From Bedellia somnulentella (lineage: Eukaryota; Arthropoda; Insecta; Lepidoptera; Bedelliidae): a DNA stretch of 64,000 nt. The notes under the pieces are model-generated. The model did not search any database and was not told the origin of the DNA. It worked only from the letters and a program-made list of their open reading frames with translations. Both the position numbers and the translations under genes were made by a program. Shown here piece after piece: positions 29,976 to 42,408 of the stretch. The stretch is taken from NCBI GenBank assembly GCA_963576735.1, contig OY755183.1, forward strand, positions 8,885,213 through 8,949,212, read 5' to 3'. Numbering within the stretch: the stretch's first letter is position 1; every line of letters begins with the position of its first letter.

Positions 29976-30551
29976 GTATGCATAAGTGAGTAAGCTGAAA
30001 TGTTACCTTTAGTTATGCACGTAGTTCATTTTAACATTACGAGATTAGACAATGCTTTTAGAGGGTTAAATTTCACAAGATTCTCTTGCATTTCTGAGAC
30101 AGCTGCTTGATTTGTGTGAATTCCGGAATGGTAGTTTTAAATGGACCGACTATTCGCACTGGAACTGCCCGCCTGACTGAGACGTCGTATAAAATACACG
30201 GTTTTATTATCCTGCATCAATTTACTTCGGAATTTCTCAAACGAAATAAAGGAATTGCCAATGAGAAAATACTCATACATATTAAGACCGTGTTTCTGTA
30301 CATCTACTCGGCTACCTTAATTTATTTACGTTTCTATCTAAAGGTTGTCTGGAAACGAACGTTTTAAGACTTTTGTTTTATAAGAACGCCAATTGTATTT
30401 ATTAGTAAAAGTTGTCTAATAATTCTGTTTGGTTTGCAATAAACTATGAAAAAATAAATGAGATCGATCAGAACAATCCATCATCAATGGACAACGGAAA
30501 TTATTCAGTTGATGTTTTGCCAACAAAATTTCCACAAATCACTTAAATTTT

Positions 30552-30680
30552 GCTGTGTAGTATAGGCTTAGAATAGCCACTACCCCATTTCTTCCCGTGG
30601 GTGTTCGTAAGAGGCGGCTAAGGGTATTGGGGCTTTTTAAGTGATTTTTGGGCGATGTGGTGAGTGACCCATCACCAACT
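30552..30680 (+). repeat. SINE-A 5' half
   Basis: GCTGTGTAGTATAGGCTTAG to GACCCATCACCAAC, then an abrupt switch to unrelated sequence. Lack of the 3' half is unusual for a retroposed copy. Confidence 0.85.
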
Positions 30681-32120
30681 CGCCTTCGGCTCGGGTTGAC
30701 ATTCCGCACTTGTAAAGAAATATACTATTTTCGCAACCTGCAAGACGCACCGGCACGGCAAAACCACTAAACTTTCAATCGGTTACTCAGCAAAGTTGAT
30801 GTGTTAAATACTATATATAACATAATGAACACTTTCCTTTCTCAGGAAATCTTTCTGATCAAGTTTTTACACATACAATTACGGATTTAAAACACCTCAG
30901 CTTGATTTTACACAGCTTTAGTTTTATATTTACTTAAATTTATAAATATTGTGTTTTAGTTTATTGTAGTAAAAATTATTATTAAAAACTAGAAGTTTAT
31001 GCCTTCCAGACCACATTTAGAATTAATTTTAATTGTGGATTAAAAAGTCTGCTGACTCATCATTTCATAGAATACGGTTCCTTCTCCATTTTTTTCAAAC
31101 TAAAAATTTTTAAACTAACGATTTTTGTGTGAAATCCCGTAGTAAAACTAGGTCAGACTAATTATGTAATAGAAGTAGTAAAAACTACACTTTCTTGGGT
31201 TGGTTCGGAAATAGTTCTGATTTAATTAACGAAACACGAACAAAGATCTTTCGGCCCATCCATCACCAGGCGCAGCCGACGCTGCCTTCGTTTTGATTTT
31301 GGTACCCGTTTAACTAATTATCCTCATATTGATGTAACGTATTTCACTGGTTATTGAACTTATGATTGATAGTCAGAAGAAACAATAGAGTTTTTGATGT
31401 GTTAGTTCAACATGATGCATCATAACTTGATGATTGGTTGATTATGTATGTAAAAAATGTTAATTTTGTAAGCACGTCATTAAACCATTTTTCGATATGT
31501 GGTGATGACAATTTTTGCTTTGATAAATGTTTTACTTGTAAGCATTTACTCTGAGAGAGCATTCAGTTGAAATGAAGAATGATATGAATGATAATAAAAA
31601 CTGGTAAAATCTATACGACACTACTCAATAACACCAGTTTTTATTTGGTGTTTATACATTCCGGTTATTTAATTTATACATACAATTATAATAAACAAAT
31701 TAAAACTTATAATTGATATACCATACCTTGAATTCCAAACGATTTATCACATTGATAATCGAAACTGATAAATGACACAAAATTAAAATATTCCATTTCT
31801 TTTTAATACTCCTGTTCCCGTTAATAAATCTTTGATGGAGCGTCAAATTGAAATATGGGTGTAATAACCCCAATGAGTAGTGGTCAAATGATCCATTTGT
31901 CTTCATAAAAATAATCAAATTGACAAAGATAGTGTCGTTAATTTGATCTGATGAGATCATTATTGGCCGATGTGTGATGACAAGTTCAGGTTTTTTAAAT
32001 TGTTATATTGACCTGTTATGATACTGACGTCACAGTGCTATTTTGTAATCTGAAAACTTAATAGGTAAATATCTCCTACTATGTTTTTTTTTGTGTTGGA
32101 AAAATATGTGCCGTGTAGTG
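30681..32120. other. AT-rich DNA without genes
   Basis: The first ~100 bp (CGCCTTCGGCTCGG onward) are GC-rich and may be part of an unclassified repeat. The rest shows nothing recognisable. Confidence 0.4.
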
Positions 32121-32123
32121 CCT

Positions 32124-32372
32124 GCTGTGCCGTGTAGTACCGGCTTAGAATGTCAGTACCCCTTTCTATCCACGGGAGTCGTAAGAGGCGACTAAGGGTA
32201 TCGGACTGTTTCAATTTTTTTTTGAGTAAGCCAAAGGTTGGAGACTCATTGCCAACTATACTTTATTTCTACCATTTTGTCCCCTATCAACTTCCAAATG
32301 TGGCTGAGGAGTTTCTAGCTCAAAGCTCTGGCTACCTGTCTTGAGATTAATTGCTGTGAGTGTATGTATATA
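32124..32372 (+). mobile_element. SINE-A copy (subfamily 2)
   Basis: GCCGTGTAGTACCGGCTTAG head, preceded by a partial duplicate of it (GTGCCGTGTAGTGCC), through CAACTTCCAAATGTGGCTGA to a GCTGTGAGTGTATGTATA tail. Confidence 0.85.
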
Positions 32373-32878
32373 TGTAAAAATATCCCATCTGAAATTTGTA
32401 CATTTATACATTTTACTGATTTGTTAAGTGTTAAGTTATTTTTTTTATCACAGGTAAAGGATAATATTTTTGCTGTCCATGACATTTATGCCTTTTCCTT
32501 TTAAAATATACTTTAAAATGTGAACTTTTACTCTAAAGTAGTAAAGAACTCAAGCTGATAATATCTCGGCACACACGAGCGCTGTTACACCGAATTTTAT
32601 GGAATACGTGGTCTGCATACAAAGGAATTTGCATTTTAATCAGCAACGCTACTCATTATATCCGATAGACAACTATGACTGCCGTTTCCGAAAAATTTTC
32701 ATTGCTTTTCTGCTGTATTTTACATGTGAAATGTTTGCTGTTGGTACTTACATAAACGATAATTTCGTTTCATAGATTTGATTAAAATTAATATGTTGTG
32801 GGATGAGTTTCTTGTTTAGTTTAAATCACAACTGACGAATATAAACCAAGCTGTAAAAAGAATAACATAAATTCGTGT

Positions 32879-33112
32879 GCATACATATACTTACGACTAC
32901 AATTCCCGATAAGGGGTAACCAGAGCTTTATTATTAGATATGTTTTTGCCTCTTAGGGAGTCGAGTGGGCAAAGGATAGTGATATGTACATTGATGGTGA
33001 TAGGTCTCTAACCTTTCCTCTCCCTCTCTAAATTTATAAGGCCCTTAGTCACTTCTTACAACACCCGCGAGTAGTAGTGGGTTAGTGCTATTTTAAGCTG
33101 ACACTACATAGC
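32879..33112 (-). mobile_element. SINE-A copy (left member of a head-to-head pair)
   Basis: Minus-strand copy from a CATACATATACTTACGACTA tail to TTAAGCTGACACTACATAGC. Two bases separate its head from the head of the next copy. Confidence 0.85.
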
Positions 33113-33114
33113 AT

Positions 33115-33362
33115 GCTGTGTAGTGTCGGCTTAGAATAGCACTACCCCATTTCTTCCGGTGGGTGTACGTAAGAGGCGACTTACGGTATTGGGGCTTTTA
33201 AGGAATTTTTGGGCGCTGCGGTTGGAGACCCATCACCAACAACCTTTATTTCACTCTCTTTTCCCCATGCAACTTCCAAAAGTGGCTGAGGAATTTATAA
33301 TTCCTTAGCTCTGGCTACCCCTTCTAGGGATTTATAGCCGTGAGTATATGTATGTATGTAGG
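33115..33362 (+). mobile_element. SINE-A copy (right member of a head-to-head pair)
   Basis: Well preserved and full length, from GCTGTGTAGTGTCGGC to GCCGTGAGTATATGTATG. Confidence 0.92.
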
Positions 33363-33710
33363 TACATAGCATAAAAAACATAAGTAGCTTAATTGATCAG
33401 AATGTAATCATAAATATACACATACTTAAGAAAAAATATAATTCAGACAGGTTTGCCGATATATTTTTTATTATTTTACATCGGACCCTGTGTTGCACTA
33501 ATACTAAGTAATTTCGGTATGGTCTGTTTTGTCATACTCAAGTTTGACTTCTTTTGGTCCTATTCAAAATTTGTCGTTACGTAAAAGAAGAAAACATTAT
33601 ATACATTTATGTATAGTATTTATTAGTATTTATATTGCACTAACGGACAGTACAAGCTTAACACAGGTAGTGCTATTTCAATGACTACGGCTTATCCAAG
33701 TACTTTGAAT

Positions 33711-33768
33711 GTTTTGGTTTATGAGAACCTCATGTGGGGATTTTTATCCTTTATTTATTAGCAATCCA
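33711..33768. repeat. FB element relic
   Basis: TATGAGAACCTCATGTGGGG (inverted terminus) runs directly into TCCTTTATTTATTAG (arm), so the core is missing. Confidence 0.6.
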
Positions 33769-34461
33769 GGTACTGCTCACCTCTCAAAAAATTGTGGGAT
33801 GGCATAAAACCTATGTGATAGCATATGGTATTAGATTTCTATTAAGTTAAGTCTTTTTAAATACGTGGAGTGGTTCTTTATTCATGTCTCAAAAACTTTA
33901 CTATAAAATTACTCCAATATCAAACAAACTAAAGCAGAAACTAAATAAACGTATTTTCTCACCTCAAAGAAAAGCCTCTATTTTCCTAGTTTAAAAGAAC
34001 CCAATGTATTTTTACTGATTTGTCCCGAACGTACATACCAAATGCTATGAATTATACATAGAATCTTCGCACCTTGTGAGCGACAAAAAGTAATGTTACT
34101 CTTTTAGTATGCCCTCTCGGGAGATCCTTTCAAGACATTTGCGTAAAATAGAGCGACGCGTCGTATAATAAATGGGTTACACAATAGGATTTTTACAATA
34201 CTTTCAAACAAAATACTTTTTTATTCATGTCTCTCATTAATTTTGACAACATATGATCTGGAATGTAGTATTTTGCAACATATGTTGTACGTAAATATTT
34301 TTTGTGATGCTTTATACTTCATTTGTTAAGTGGTGGTGCCATTGCACTTTTTGCCACTAAGTTTTGTTCTAATGTGGAATTGTAAATAAATTATTTCCGT
34401 TAAAATATCTCGAATAATTTTAACAAAAATAAAAGAATTCAAACTTCTTGTTAACTCAAAC
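33769..34461. other. AT-rich DNA without genes
   Basis: No coding or repeat signature was recognised. Confidence 0.4.
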
Positions 34462-34715
34462 TCAAACATTCACGCCGCCGTTGGCGAGGTACTATATGCT
34501 TCTGACCATCACGTGACATTGTCACCAGGTGTTCAGAGTACCCGCGTTTTGCTTGGACAGTGGCTCACGTGATATGGGGGGGGGGAGGATAGTTTCCTCA
34601 CAATATTTTCCTCACCATGATAAATTAACCTCGCATATGATTTGAGAAAAAATAAATTGGTGTAAACCCGACCCGCGATTTTAACCCACGCCTGTCACGG
34701 CGGCGGTCGGGTTTT
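34462..34715 (-). mobile_element. SINE-B copy, diverged and internally deleted
   Basis: AAACATTCACGCCG tail, TCACGTGACATTGTCACCAG, then a run of ten G. The segment between the TATCACGTGAG and TTTCCTCAC blocks is lost, and the tRNA head is scrambled beyond ATTGGTGTAAACCCGACCCG. Confidence 0.75.
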
Positions 34716-35176
34716 GTAATGCGCTATACTAAATTTGTTTATTATCACCATTTTTGTTAAATTATCATGAAACATTTTAAAAAAAGTAAACCAAAGCAAA
34801 CTTCATGGGTAGAATAATAATAATAATTTGTTTTAAAAATGAAATTCAAATACAGAGAAAATCATTATTCGTTTAAAGCCCAGGCATTCGCATCGGACCG
34901 TTATAAATTAAGGAACTCTTTATGAGTATCCTGTGCATAAAATATTATTAAGCACTCGATGAGCTTCAAAGGAACAAAAGAAACTTTGTTGGCGTGTGCT
35001 ACGAGCAAATGCATACGAATTATTCAAATTAAAGTGTGTTTCCCACGTACTGAATGGACTTTCGTCGGAATTGACTCGACTATCATTTATATTATACTTT
35101 GAAACGTGTGACAATTGTCATTGTTTTATTCATTTCGAAATATCATTATTGTGTCTGAAGTATGAAGAACAAAAGA
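34716..35176. other. unassigned DNA
   Basis: No coding or repeat signature was recognised. Confidence 0.35.
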
Positions 35177-35302
35177 GCATAATGAAAATATTGATGGAGG
35201 TGAACGAAGCTAGAAGTTTGCCAGGATCGTACAAATACAAAGTGGCGATCGATAGTATCTGCCTACCCCAAGGGGAACTGACGGCGTTAGTATATGTATG
35301 AA
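35177..35302 (+). repeat. LINE-beta 3' end
   Basis: ATGGAGGTGAACGAAGC, TTTGCCAGGATCGTAC, AAGTGGCGATCGATAGT, CTGCCTACCCC and ACGGCGTTAGTATATGTATG: last codons and 3' end of LINE-beta. Confidence 0.88.
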
Positions 35303-35805
35303 ATTTTGTTTAGCTTTTTTAGATTATCTTGCGATTTTTGTAATTAAGAAGAAGAAGAACTTTGTGAAAAGAAATTGTAACACCGTGCATTTCTTAAAAA
35401 GGGGGTCAAACGTTATACTTGTTTAAAAACAATTGAAACTAAGTATAGAGATTTGTAATATTTGGAAAATTGTTGTTAGAAAGCTACGTTCCTATTTAGA
35501 TAAAAATTAAAATTATTGAACTTAACTAAAAAGAGTGGAGTTCAGTTCAAAAATTGATTAGAAAAACCGCTAAATTGATTGATTCAATGTTGTGACTTTT
35601 GTTGTTAAAATAATAAGTCAATTGAAATGCATAAAATCATGTACTTTTAGTTTTTTTTCTATTTAGTAAAGTTCACTATGAACTGAGACTGAGATAATAA
35701 CGTTTTTGTGTTACTACTCCTGCGTTTCATAACTCACCTGCGGAGTCATAATTTATGTTTAGTGGCAGATCAATCGCAGCGTTTTCATACTAACATTATA
35801 TTTAA

Positions 35806-36179
35806 CAGCCGTGATAGCCCAGTGGGTAGAACACTTGGTTATCGTGCAAGCGACTAGTGTTCGAATCCTGAGTCGGGCCTACACCAATTTGTCTTTTCTA
35901 AAGACATATGTGTGGTTAATTTATCATGGTTGTTAACGGTGAGGGAAAACATCGTGAGGAAACCCACATGGCTGAGTTGTACTTAGTCATGTGACAGTGT
36001 ATTCGTACAAAACGGCGATAGGCCTGCCCCCTATCACGTGAGTACACTGTCCATGCAAAACGTGGGTACTCTGAACACCAGGTGACAAGTCACGTGATGT
36101 TCAGAAGTATTAGTACCTCTGCCAACCCCTTCGGGGATATTCGGCTTGAACGTTTATGTTTATATGTTATGTTATGTTT
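35806..36179 (+). mobile_element. SINE-B, full-length reference copy
   Basis: The tRNA-like head (A-box region GATAGCCCAGTGGGTAGAAC, B box GTTCGAATCC) is followed by the complete body and a TTATGTTATG tail. The perfect 11-bp duplication ATTATATTTAA flanks it (35795-35805 and 36180-36190). This is the best copy for defining the family. Confidence 0.93.
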
Positions 36180-36392
36180 ATTATATTTAAACACTTAAAA
36201 TATAATCAAACTATAATTAATGATCTTCTAGCTATTTAGTATTCCGTTGCATTAAAACAGGTAATCATCTTTAAAGCGATGTCTAACATGACAAGAGACA
36301 CATTAATCATAAAGACGTAGTAAAGAAGACTGTAAGTAATAGTTTTAAATGGAATGGTAACAAATTAAAGATAAATATTAATAAACGTATAA

Positions 36393-36595
36393 AGCCTATA
36401 CTCACAGCTATAAATCCTAAAAACGGGTTGCTAGCTCTGAAATTAGAAATTCTTTAGCCACTTTTGGAAATTGAGTGTGGAATTTATAAATTTAAATTAT
36501 TTAATAGGAAGGATGGTTGGTGTTGGGTGTCCAGCTAGCCTGTTCAACAATTACTTAAATAGTTCTAAGGCCCTCACCCACGGGAAGAAAAGTAA
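36393..36595 (-). repeat. SINE-A copy, diverged
   Basis: CTCACAGCTATAAATCC, TTTAGCCACTTTTGG and CTCACCCACGGGAAGAAA on the minus strand; the middle is degraded. Confidence 0.65.
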
Positions 36596-37645
36596 ATAAA
36601 TGAGTTTAATAATTTGAACTAAAAATTTTGAAAAAATATTATAAAATAAATTAAAAAAGAAATGTAAAGGTAATGTAGAAACATAAAAGGGGAGGATTAA
36701 AGTCAAATGATAAAATATATTTGTAGAACACAAGTGTTTGGTAATGTCGTTCAATCTAAAATCAAATAGGGAATGCGCTTAAAAGTAGCCGTGTTGAAGT
36801 CTAGTTAATAAAAGGGGATGTATGAAAATATGAATTACTGTAGATAAACAAAGTGGCGATTCATAGAGCCTATTTACTACAATGGAAGCTAATAACGCGA
36901 GTATAATATTATATACTCCCGTTATACAGACATATTATGTGTGTATCTGTTTGTATAATACAGTACAAGAGTTTGAGTTAATGTGCTTAACTCAGAAACA
37001 ACAAGTAGGATTTAAAATATGTATATTACTGTTTGTTCATTTATTCAGATTTTGTGTCTACCAATATTTATTATCTCCTTTTTTAAAATTCAAAAAATGA
37101 CAAAATTTACGATATTCAAGTATATTGAAATAACGATAAAGAACATATGAAAGAAAATAAGAAGGCGTGGTTCAAAAGAATTTATTTGTGAATACACGAA
37201 GATCAATTGACGATACCTCGGAAGTAGGTCATGTTTGAAACAAGCTTGTTTACGCAGAAAGAGAGACATATGAATATTATCTTAACATATAAGATTCATA
37301 AAGACATGCAAACATTATATTCTGAAAGGGTTTATAACTCGATTTATTTGTCCGTCGTATTGATCGGTTTTTTCTGTATAGTTAGACGTGCGTGACATAT
37401 TGTCAAAAATCACGCACGCATAAATTAAATGACATTGTCTTTGATATTGATAACCAATCCTTGTTCCAATCAAATCCTGAAATCTTCTTATACAAAAGCG
37501 CTATCCAAATTGATCTTCGATTTTAATACAATGTGATTCTTGATTGCAAGGATAATGCCCATTGGTTTAAGTTGTAGATTTATTATTAGATATATTATTT
37601 CTTTTACAGTTTAAGAAATTATGTTTGTTACTTCGCGACCAGGGT
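36596..37645. other. AT-rich DNA, possible LINE-beta scrap
   Basis: About 36800-36885 (GGGGATGTATGAAAATATGA, ACAAAGTGGCGATTCATAG) resembles the LINE-beta 3' region weakly. Nothing else is recognised. Confidence 0.35.
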
Positions 37646-37782
37646 AGGGCAAGCACGAGCACTATTTTATCGACACGATAACGGTTAGAATGAGATGGCA
37701 GTATACGATACTAAGTAAGTGCGTAAGAGATGGCTGCTTTATCGCACGCGATAACTAGTTCAACACCGCTCGTGCTTGCCCT
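37646..37782. mobile_element. 137-bp MITE with 15-bp terminal inverted repeats
   Basis: AGGGCAAGCACGAGC at 37646-37660 is exactly repeated in inverted form at 37768-37782. The interior holds TATCG/CGATA motifs near both ends (TATCGACACGATAAC, ATCGCACGCGATAAC). No coding capacity. The target duplication is unclear. Confidence 0.8.
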
Positions 37783-37924
37783 TCAGAAATTTTTAGTTTT
37801 ATCGATTTATGGTCAAATTGTCGATTGCACCAAACTACTATGGCTTCTAGAAATTGCATCAATATAAGCTAACGTTTATTACTACAGACTAACTAACTGT
37901 GCTCAAAATGGCAAGCGTCCGAAG

Positions 37925-38035
37925 TTTGATGTATGTAAACGAAACTAGAGAGGTTTGTCAGGATCGTACAAAGTAGCGATCGATAGTCCCTGCCCACCTC
38001 AACGGGAACAAATGGCATGAATGTATATATGTATG
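37925..38035 (+). repeat. LINE-beta 3' end
   Basis: AGAGAGGTTTGTCAGGATCG, AGTAGCGATCGATAGTCCC, GGGAACAAATGGCATGAA and a TATGTATG tail. Confidence 0.85.
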
Positions 38036-38097
38036 TACAAACTAACTAAGTTATGTGGTATCTTTCATATGTACATGATTCTGGAGGGCTACACTGA

Positions 38098-38240
38098 TCC
38101 TTTCCTCAAGATGAAGAAATAAACCACACATACTCGTATGTCTTCAGAAAAGGCAAATTGGTGTAGGCCCGACCCGAGATTTGTACGCTCATCGTCTGCA
38201 CGATAAGCGGTGTTCTACCCACTCAGCTATCACAGTTGCA
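38098..38240 (-). mobile_element. SINE-B 5' part
   Basis: The tRNA-like head (GTGTTCTACCCACTCAGCTA) and the first body blocks are present on the minus strand. The 3' two thirds are missing. Confidence 0.75.
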
Positions 38241-38764
38241 CTAATAACTTAAGTATAGTCACCTACATTCTAATAATAGAGAGTACTCAACGGGTTACTA
38301 GGATAGCGATAGTATTGAAACATTAGCATAGCTTTAAGTTTTGCTAAGCACGTTTCGGTTGTTAAACTTGTCAGTAATTGACATTTATGTTGGTCTCGTG
38401 ACATGCAACTTTTAAGCTTTGTTTGTGTAAGCTCACGATTTCATGTACCAGTGTTATTACTTACAATGCTATAATTTAATGTACTAATTAAATCCCTTTT
38501 TAGCTGTGTTGTTGCTGGAGTATCAAAAGTATTATTTCTTTACATAACGTTTTGACTGAGGGCGTGGTGTAAGTTTCAATAAATAGGTAATTTGGTTATT
38601 AACGCATATACTTTTTGAAATAAAACCAAAACATTATACCACATATACTTACTTCTACTCACTGAAACTGTTTTTGATACAGTAAGTAGAAAAGATGATA
38701 TAGTCATCACCCCCAATATTACAATATAAAAACAAATCACGAATATCGACATCAAAAATCCTAC

Positions 38765-38895
38765 TAAATAAAGGAAAGAAAAATTTCGACACTAGCGGGT
38801 TAGATCTCCGCTTGTGTATAAAATTTTCTTTCCTTTATTTATTGGAATAATCCCCACATGAGGTTTTCATGAGCAAAAAAACTCCAATTATCAAC
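38765..38895 (+). mobile_element. short FB element, core reduced to a hairpin
   Basis: It is flanked by the 8-bp duplication AATCCTAC (38757-38764 and 38896-38903). The left arm AAATAAAGGAAAGAAAAATT pairs with the right arm around a ~30-bp tRNA remnant (GCGGGTTAGATCTCCGC). The right terminus is AATAATCCCCACATGAGG. Confidence 0.8.
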
Positions 38896-38974
38896 AATCC
38901 TACGAAGTAAATCAAAGGGACTAATTCAAATTATACAAACCCAACAAAATGTGTATATTTTAAAATACTGAAAA

Positions 38975-39040
38975 CTGTTAGCTCAGTGGAAACACCACCT
39001 CTTTCCATATACGAGTTTGAACCCTGTAAGGAGCCTACAT
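38975..39040 (+). repeat. tRNA-like fragment
   Basis: CTGTTAGCTCAGTGGAAAC (A-box-like) and ACGAGTTTGAACCCTGTAAG (B-box-like). It is probably a SINE head rather than a tRNA gene; no acceptor stem closes it. Confidence 0.4.
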
Positions 39041-39045
39041 AAATG

Positions 39046-39482
39046 TGTATTTTTTTTAAGCTCCCAGTACACGTCATGTCGCGCAGCCGCCGGCGCCGCG
39101 CGCGCATGTTCGTGGAGCCGCGAGCGCGCACCGCGCTGCTACACAACTCGCCAATAGTGAGAGGGATTCGGCTACTTAACAGGGTGTCGGAGGAGGTAGA
39201 TATCCTGGTTTGCCCCATGGTTGAACTTGAGAGAGCTGTCCTTAAACTGTTATGTTATTGTTAATTTGTATATTGTAGGTTGGAGTTTATACCTTGTTAC
39301 TTTTTTATATAATTTAGAGTTGTTTATTTTTTTTATTGATTTTATTAGTGTTTTTTTAATTATATCCTTTACTTACATTTGTAGTCATTTTTTCTAATAT
39401 TTAGTGTCACTGTTTGCGTTAGTAATAAGAATATTTAAGTATTGTCGCATTGGCTGCAAGCTGTAATGGCTGTACTTGTACA

Positions 39483-39513
<31 letters not shown>

Positions 39514-39516
39514 ATA
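39046..39516 (+). mobile_element. LINE-delta 3' end (jockey-like) with (AAAT)n tail
   Basis: A GC-rich coding end gives a peptide with HNSPIVRGIRLLNRVSEEVD, which resembles the C-terminus of jockey/CR1-type ORF2 (xNSPxxRxLRLxN). A T-rich 3' region follows, then CTGTACTTGTACATAAAT and eight AAAT units (39482-39516). The element is heavily 5'-truncated. Confidence 0.7.
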
Positions 39517-40311
39517 CACAATGGTCCATGTTGGCCCACTGCACGGTATCGCCACTGTGTTGTGTAAAGTGGGTAATGGTATATGATGGCGGACAATTGT
39601 CAATCGTGGCGCGCAATCGGGAAGTTGTCGGTTTTTCGGGTCTGTGGTGTTTCCACTCATGGTGTCATTCATTGTTTAGTTCGTCACCGGCCACTGATAG
39701 AGACTTATCCTTTTTTGGAATATTTTATTGCAAAAGGTCATATGACGTAAAAATAACATAAATAAAATAAATACTAATTAATAAATAACTGCAGCCGTAA
39801 TTAATTCGACTTCCATCGCAAGTGGTTTGCCAGGCAGCAATGAGCCATGCGCCATTTTGTGAGCACCAAGTGATTCAAGATGTTCAAAAATATTATCTCC
39901 GCCACCTCTTCGGGATTTACAACGTGCGAGTTGAGTTTCCACAGTCAGTTCATTATTGCATGAAATAGTCGATTTGCAACTTCACATATCTCTCTCGAGT
40001 GCATACCGTGTCATACAAAGGTATACCCGCCATTAGTTCCCGTGTCATATAGTGACAAAACGCAATAATTCATCATGTTCGTACGTTGTACAGAAGCTTT
40101 GTGCATGACAGGCGATTGTCCCGATATGACGGACAGGGGACCGTTATCGATAGCTATTAATTAGTAAAACAGCCTTTGAAATTACAAGAAATTTGATTGA
40201 TGTAGTAATCAAATTAAAAAAAGTTTTCTATGTAATTGCATGTAAGCCTTGATTGTATTTTAGTACTTCAGAGTTTCGTTCTGACTAATACTTCATTTCA
40301 TTTATTCAACA
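39517..40311. other. unassigned, less AT-rich DNA
   Basis: 39530-39700 and 39780-40150 are less AT-rich than average and repeat-free. No splice-bounded frame could be supported. Confidence 0.35.
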
Positions 40312-40556
40312 AACATACATACATAGATATATTCACGGCTATAAATCCCTAAAAGTGGTAGCCAAAGCTTCAGAGCTGAAAACTCCTCAGCCACATATAG
40401 AAGTTGATAGGGGACAAGATGGTAGAAATAAAGTATCTTTGGTGATGGGTCTCCAACCGCATCGCCCAGAAATCACTTAAAAAGCCCCGGTACCCTTTAT
40501 GTCAGGTTTATGGGAGAAAAATGGGGTAGTGGTATTCTAAGCCGACACTGTATAGC
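40312..40556 (-). mobile_element. SINE-A copy (subfamily 2), near full length
   Basis: ACATACATACATAGATATAT tail, GAAGTTGATAGGGGACAAGA, TCTCCAACCGCATCGCCC and TAAGCCGACACTGTATAGC head. Confidence 0.9.
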
Positions 40557-42408
40557 TCACATTCACTCAATTAGAAGATATAGTCAAATATATTGCCATA
40601 AATATAGTTATAGATATCAGTTACTATGACAAAGTTAATCAAATTCTAGACAAGTTGGGTAGTGGGTCTTAACTGTCTGCACACATCTTGTACGCAATTT
40701 ATATGCCAAGTACTGACAAGGCTAAGCTAGAACATGAAGACTAATTTATAGGTTTTCCCTTGAATTTCGTGCGTACGTAAATGTACATTTCTTTGATTTG
40801 TATTCGTGATATGTTACTGGTATATTACTAAGGGTAGTGGTAAAAATAAGATTTTGTTTAGAAAAGCCTAAGTTTCTTTAATATTTTCCTACATTTTTAT
40901 GTTTGTATGACATGATAATAAAAAAAATATTTTTTACATGGTGTTCCCATTAAAAATAGAAGTATCCAATCAGTCAACTTCGTTTAAATTTGTGCGTGGT
41001 AAAGCTTCAAAAGCTCAATAAAATTGTATTTTTATACCTTTAGGGTCCAGTCCTTGGGAAATTTAAACGGAACCCATTTCAATTTACATTCTTTCCAACA
41101 AAAATAGATATATCAAAGCCATTTGTTTTTCAGTTGGTGAACAATTGTATTCATGTTGTGTTTTGTGTCATATTTCCGCTATTATATGCATCATGGTGCT
41201 TACTTCACATTTTACACTTAAAATAACTTAAATCATTTAAAATCTCTTTTAAAGTAAAAGACTCTCGAACATTCTTCCAACGGGAATAACGAACTCAATT
41301 AACAGTAATTACTCAACTCCGAACTGCTCTAACACAATGATCCACTGTAACGTCTCTCTAAAATAAGCAGTGCATTTTTGTTAGCGAAAGGAGTGCTAAA
41401 TACATCACTGTCTTGTTGGTGATCGTTAACTTCTTGACTGCCTGTGGCTAATGAACAAGAGCAGTGTGCAGCGCGAACTGATCAGACAAATTAATAGCAG
41501 CTGCTGAAAACAAACCACTTACTGCTAAATGGATAAAGATTGATTTTGTTAGAGCGCCTTTTTGCTTTTAAAGCAATCGCGGGTGAGCTCGTTTTATGTG
41601 GTGGCGCAGTTAATTTTGAACTTATCGTTTAGAATCTTTTGATATACGGGGCTGACTGAATAAAATTATAACTACTTACCGCAAAGAGGTAAGTAAGTAA
41701 AACGTTACTATTTCTTACAATATATGGATGGTAAGGTTAATAAATTAATATTAACGAAAAAAGATGCACAACATATTCAAAAACTGTAAGTAGTGATTGA
41801 TTACGCTAATTTATAGCTTTAAGGTACTACATCTAACTTAAACATATTATTTAATGTGCAAAATTTGTAGAAACTATATTCGCAAACATTTACAGAAAAT
41901 GAATGTGGGTAAAGTTGTGATTCATAAATTCACAGACACAGATCCCCAGATAAACCGTTCGTTATTTCACTAAAACAACAACAAACATATTCTATCTTGT
42001 TAGTAGTACATATTTAATAGTAAAACATAGTCATATCTTTTTTATTTTACACCAAGGATAGGAAATTTCCTTATTTCTTCCTAAAGAAATTCGAATTTTC
42101 ACCCATGGGAAGATACGAGGAATATTTTGTTGTGAAAAGTACCTGCAGGGGTCTCACAGGCACGGTGGATCTACAATATCTATTGTGCTCTTTCTATGCA
42201 GGATCGAAATAGAACTAGTACAATGGATATTTCGACACAGAATATACAAATGAATTTGATTTGGTCTATTTACATATAAGGAGGCGGTTTGGTATAGGTA
42301 TGTTGAAATTTTGAAACTTGATATGAGAACTTTAGTATTGTCTATTGTTACAGTACTCTCTTTCTATTTTATGGAAGATTACAAATATATAGGCATTCAC
42401 TTAAACTT
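40557..42408. other. AT-rich DNA without genes
   Basis: No coding or repeat signature was recognised; 41330-41600 is somewhat less AT-rich. Confidence 0.4.

Noticed and set aside
32728..32780. Minus-strand ATG with seven codons and a GTAAGT donor, as the missing Multiplexin start exon
   Set aside because: It would end in phase 1, whereas the signal-peptide exon needs two nucleotides from upstream; the join would hit a stop.
39043..39264. 73-codon plus-strand frame as a host gene
   Set aside because: Its Arg-rich start is simple GC-rich sequence, and its end resembles a jockey-type LINE C-terminus followed by a LINE 3' region and (AAAT)n tail. The minus frame 38931-39218 is its shadow.
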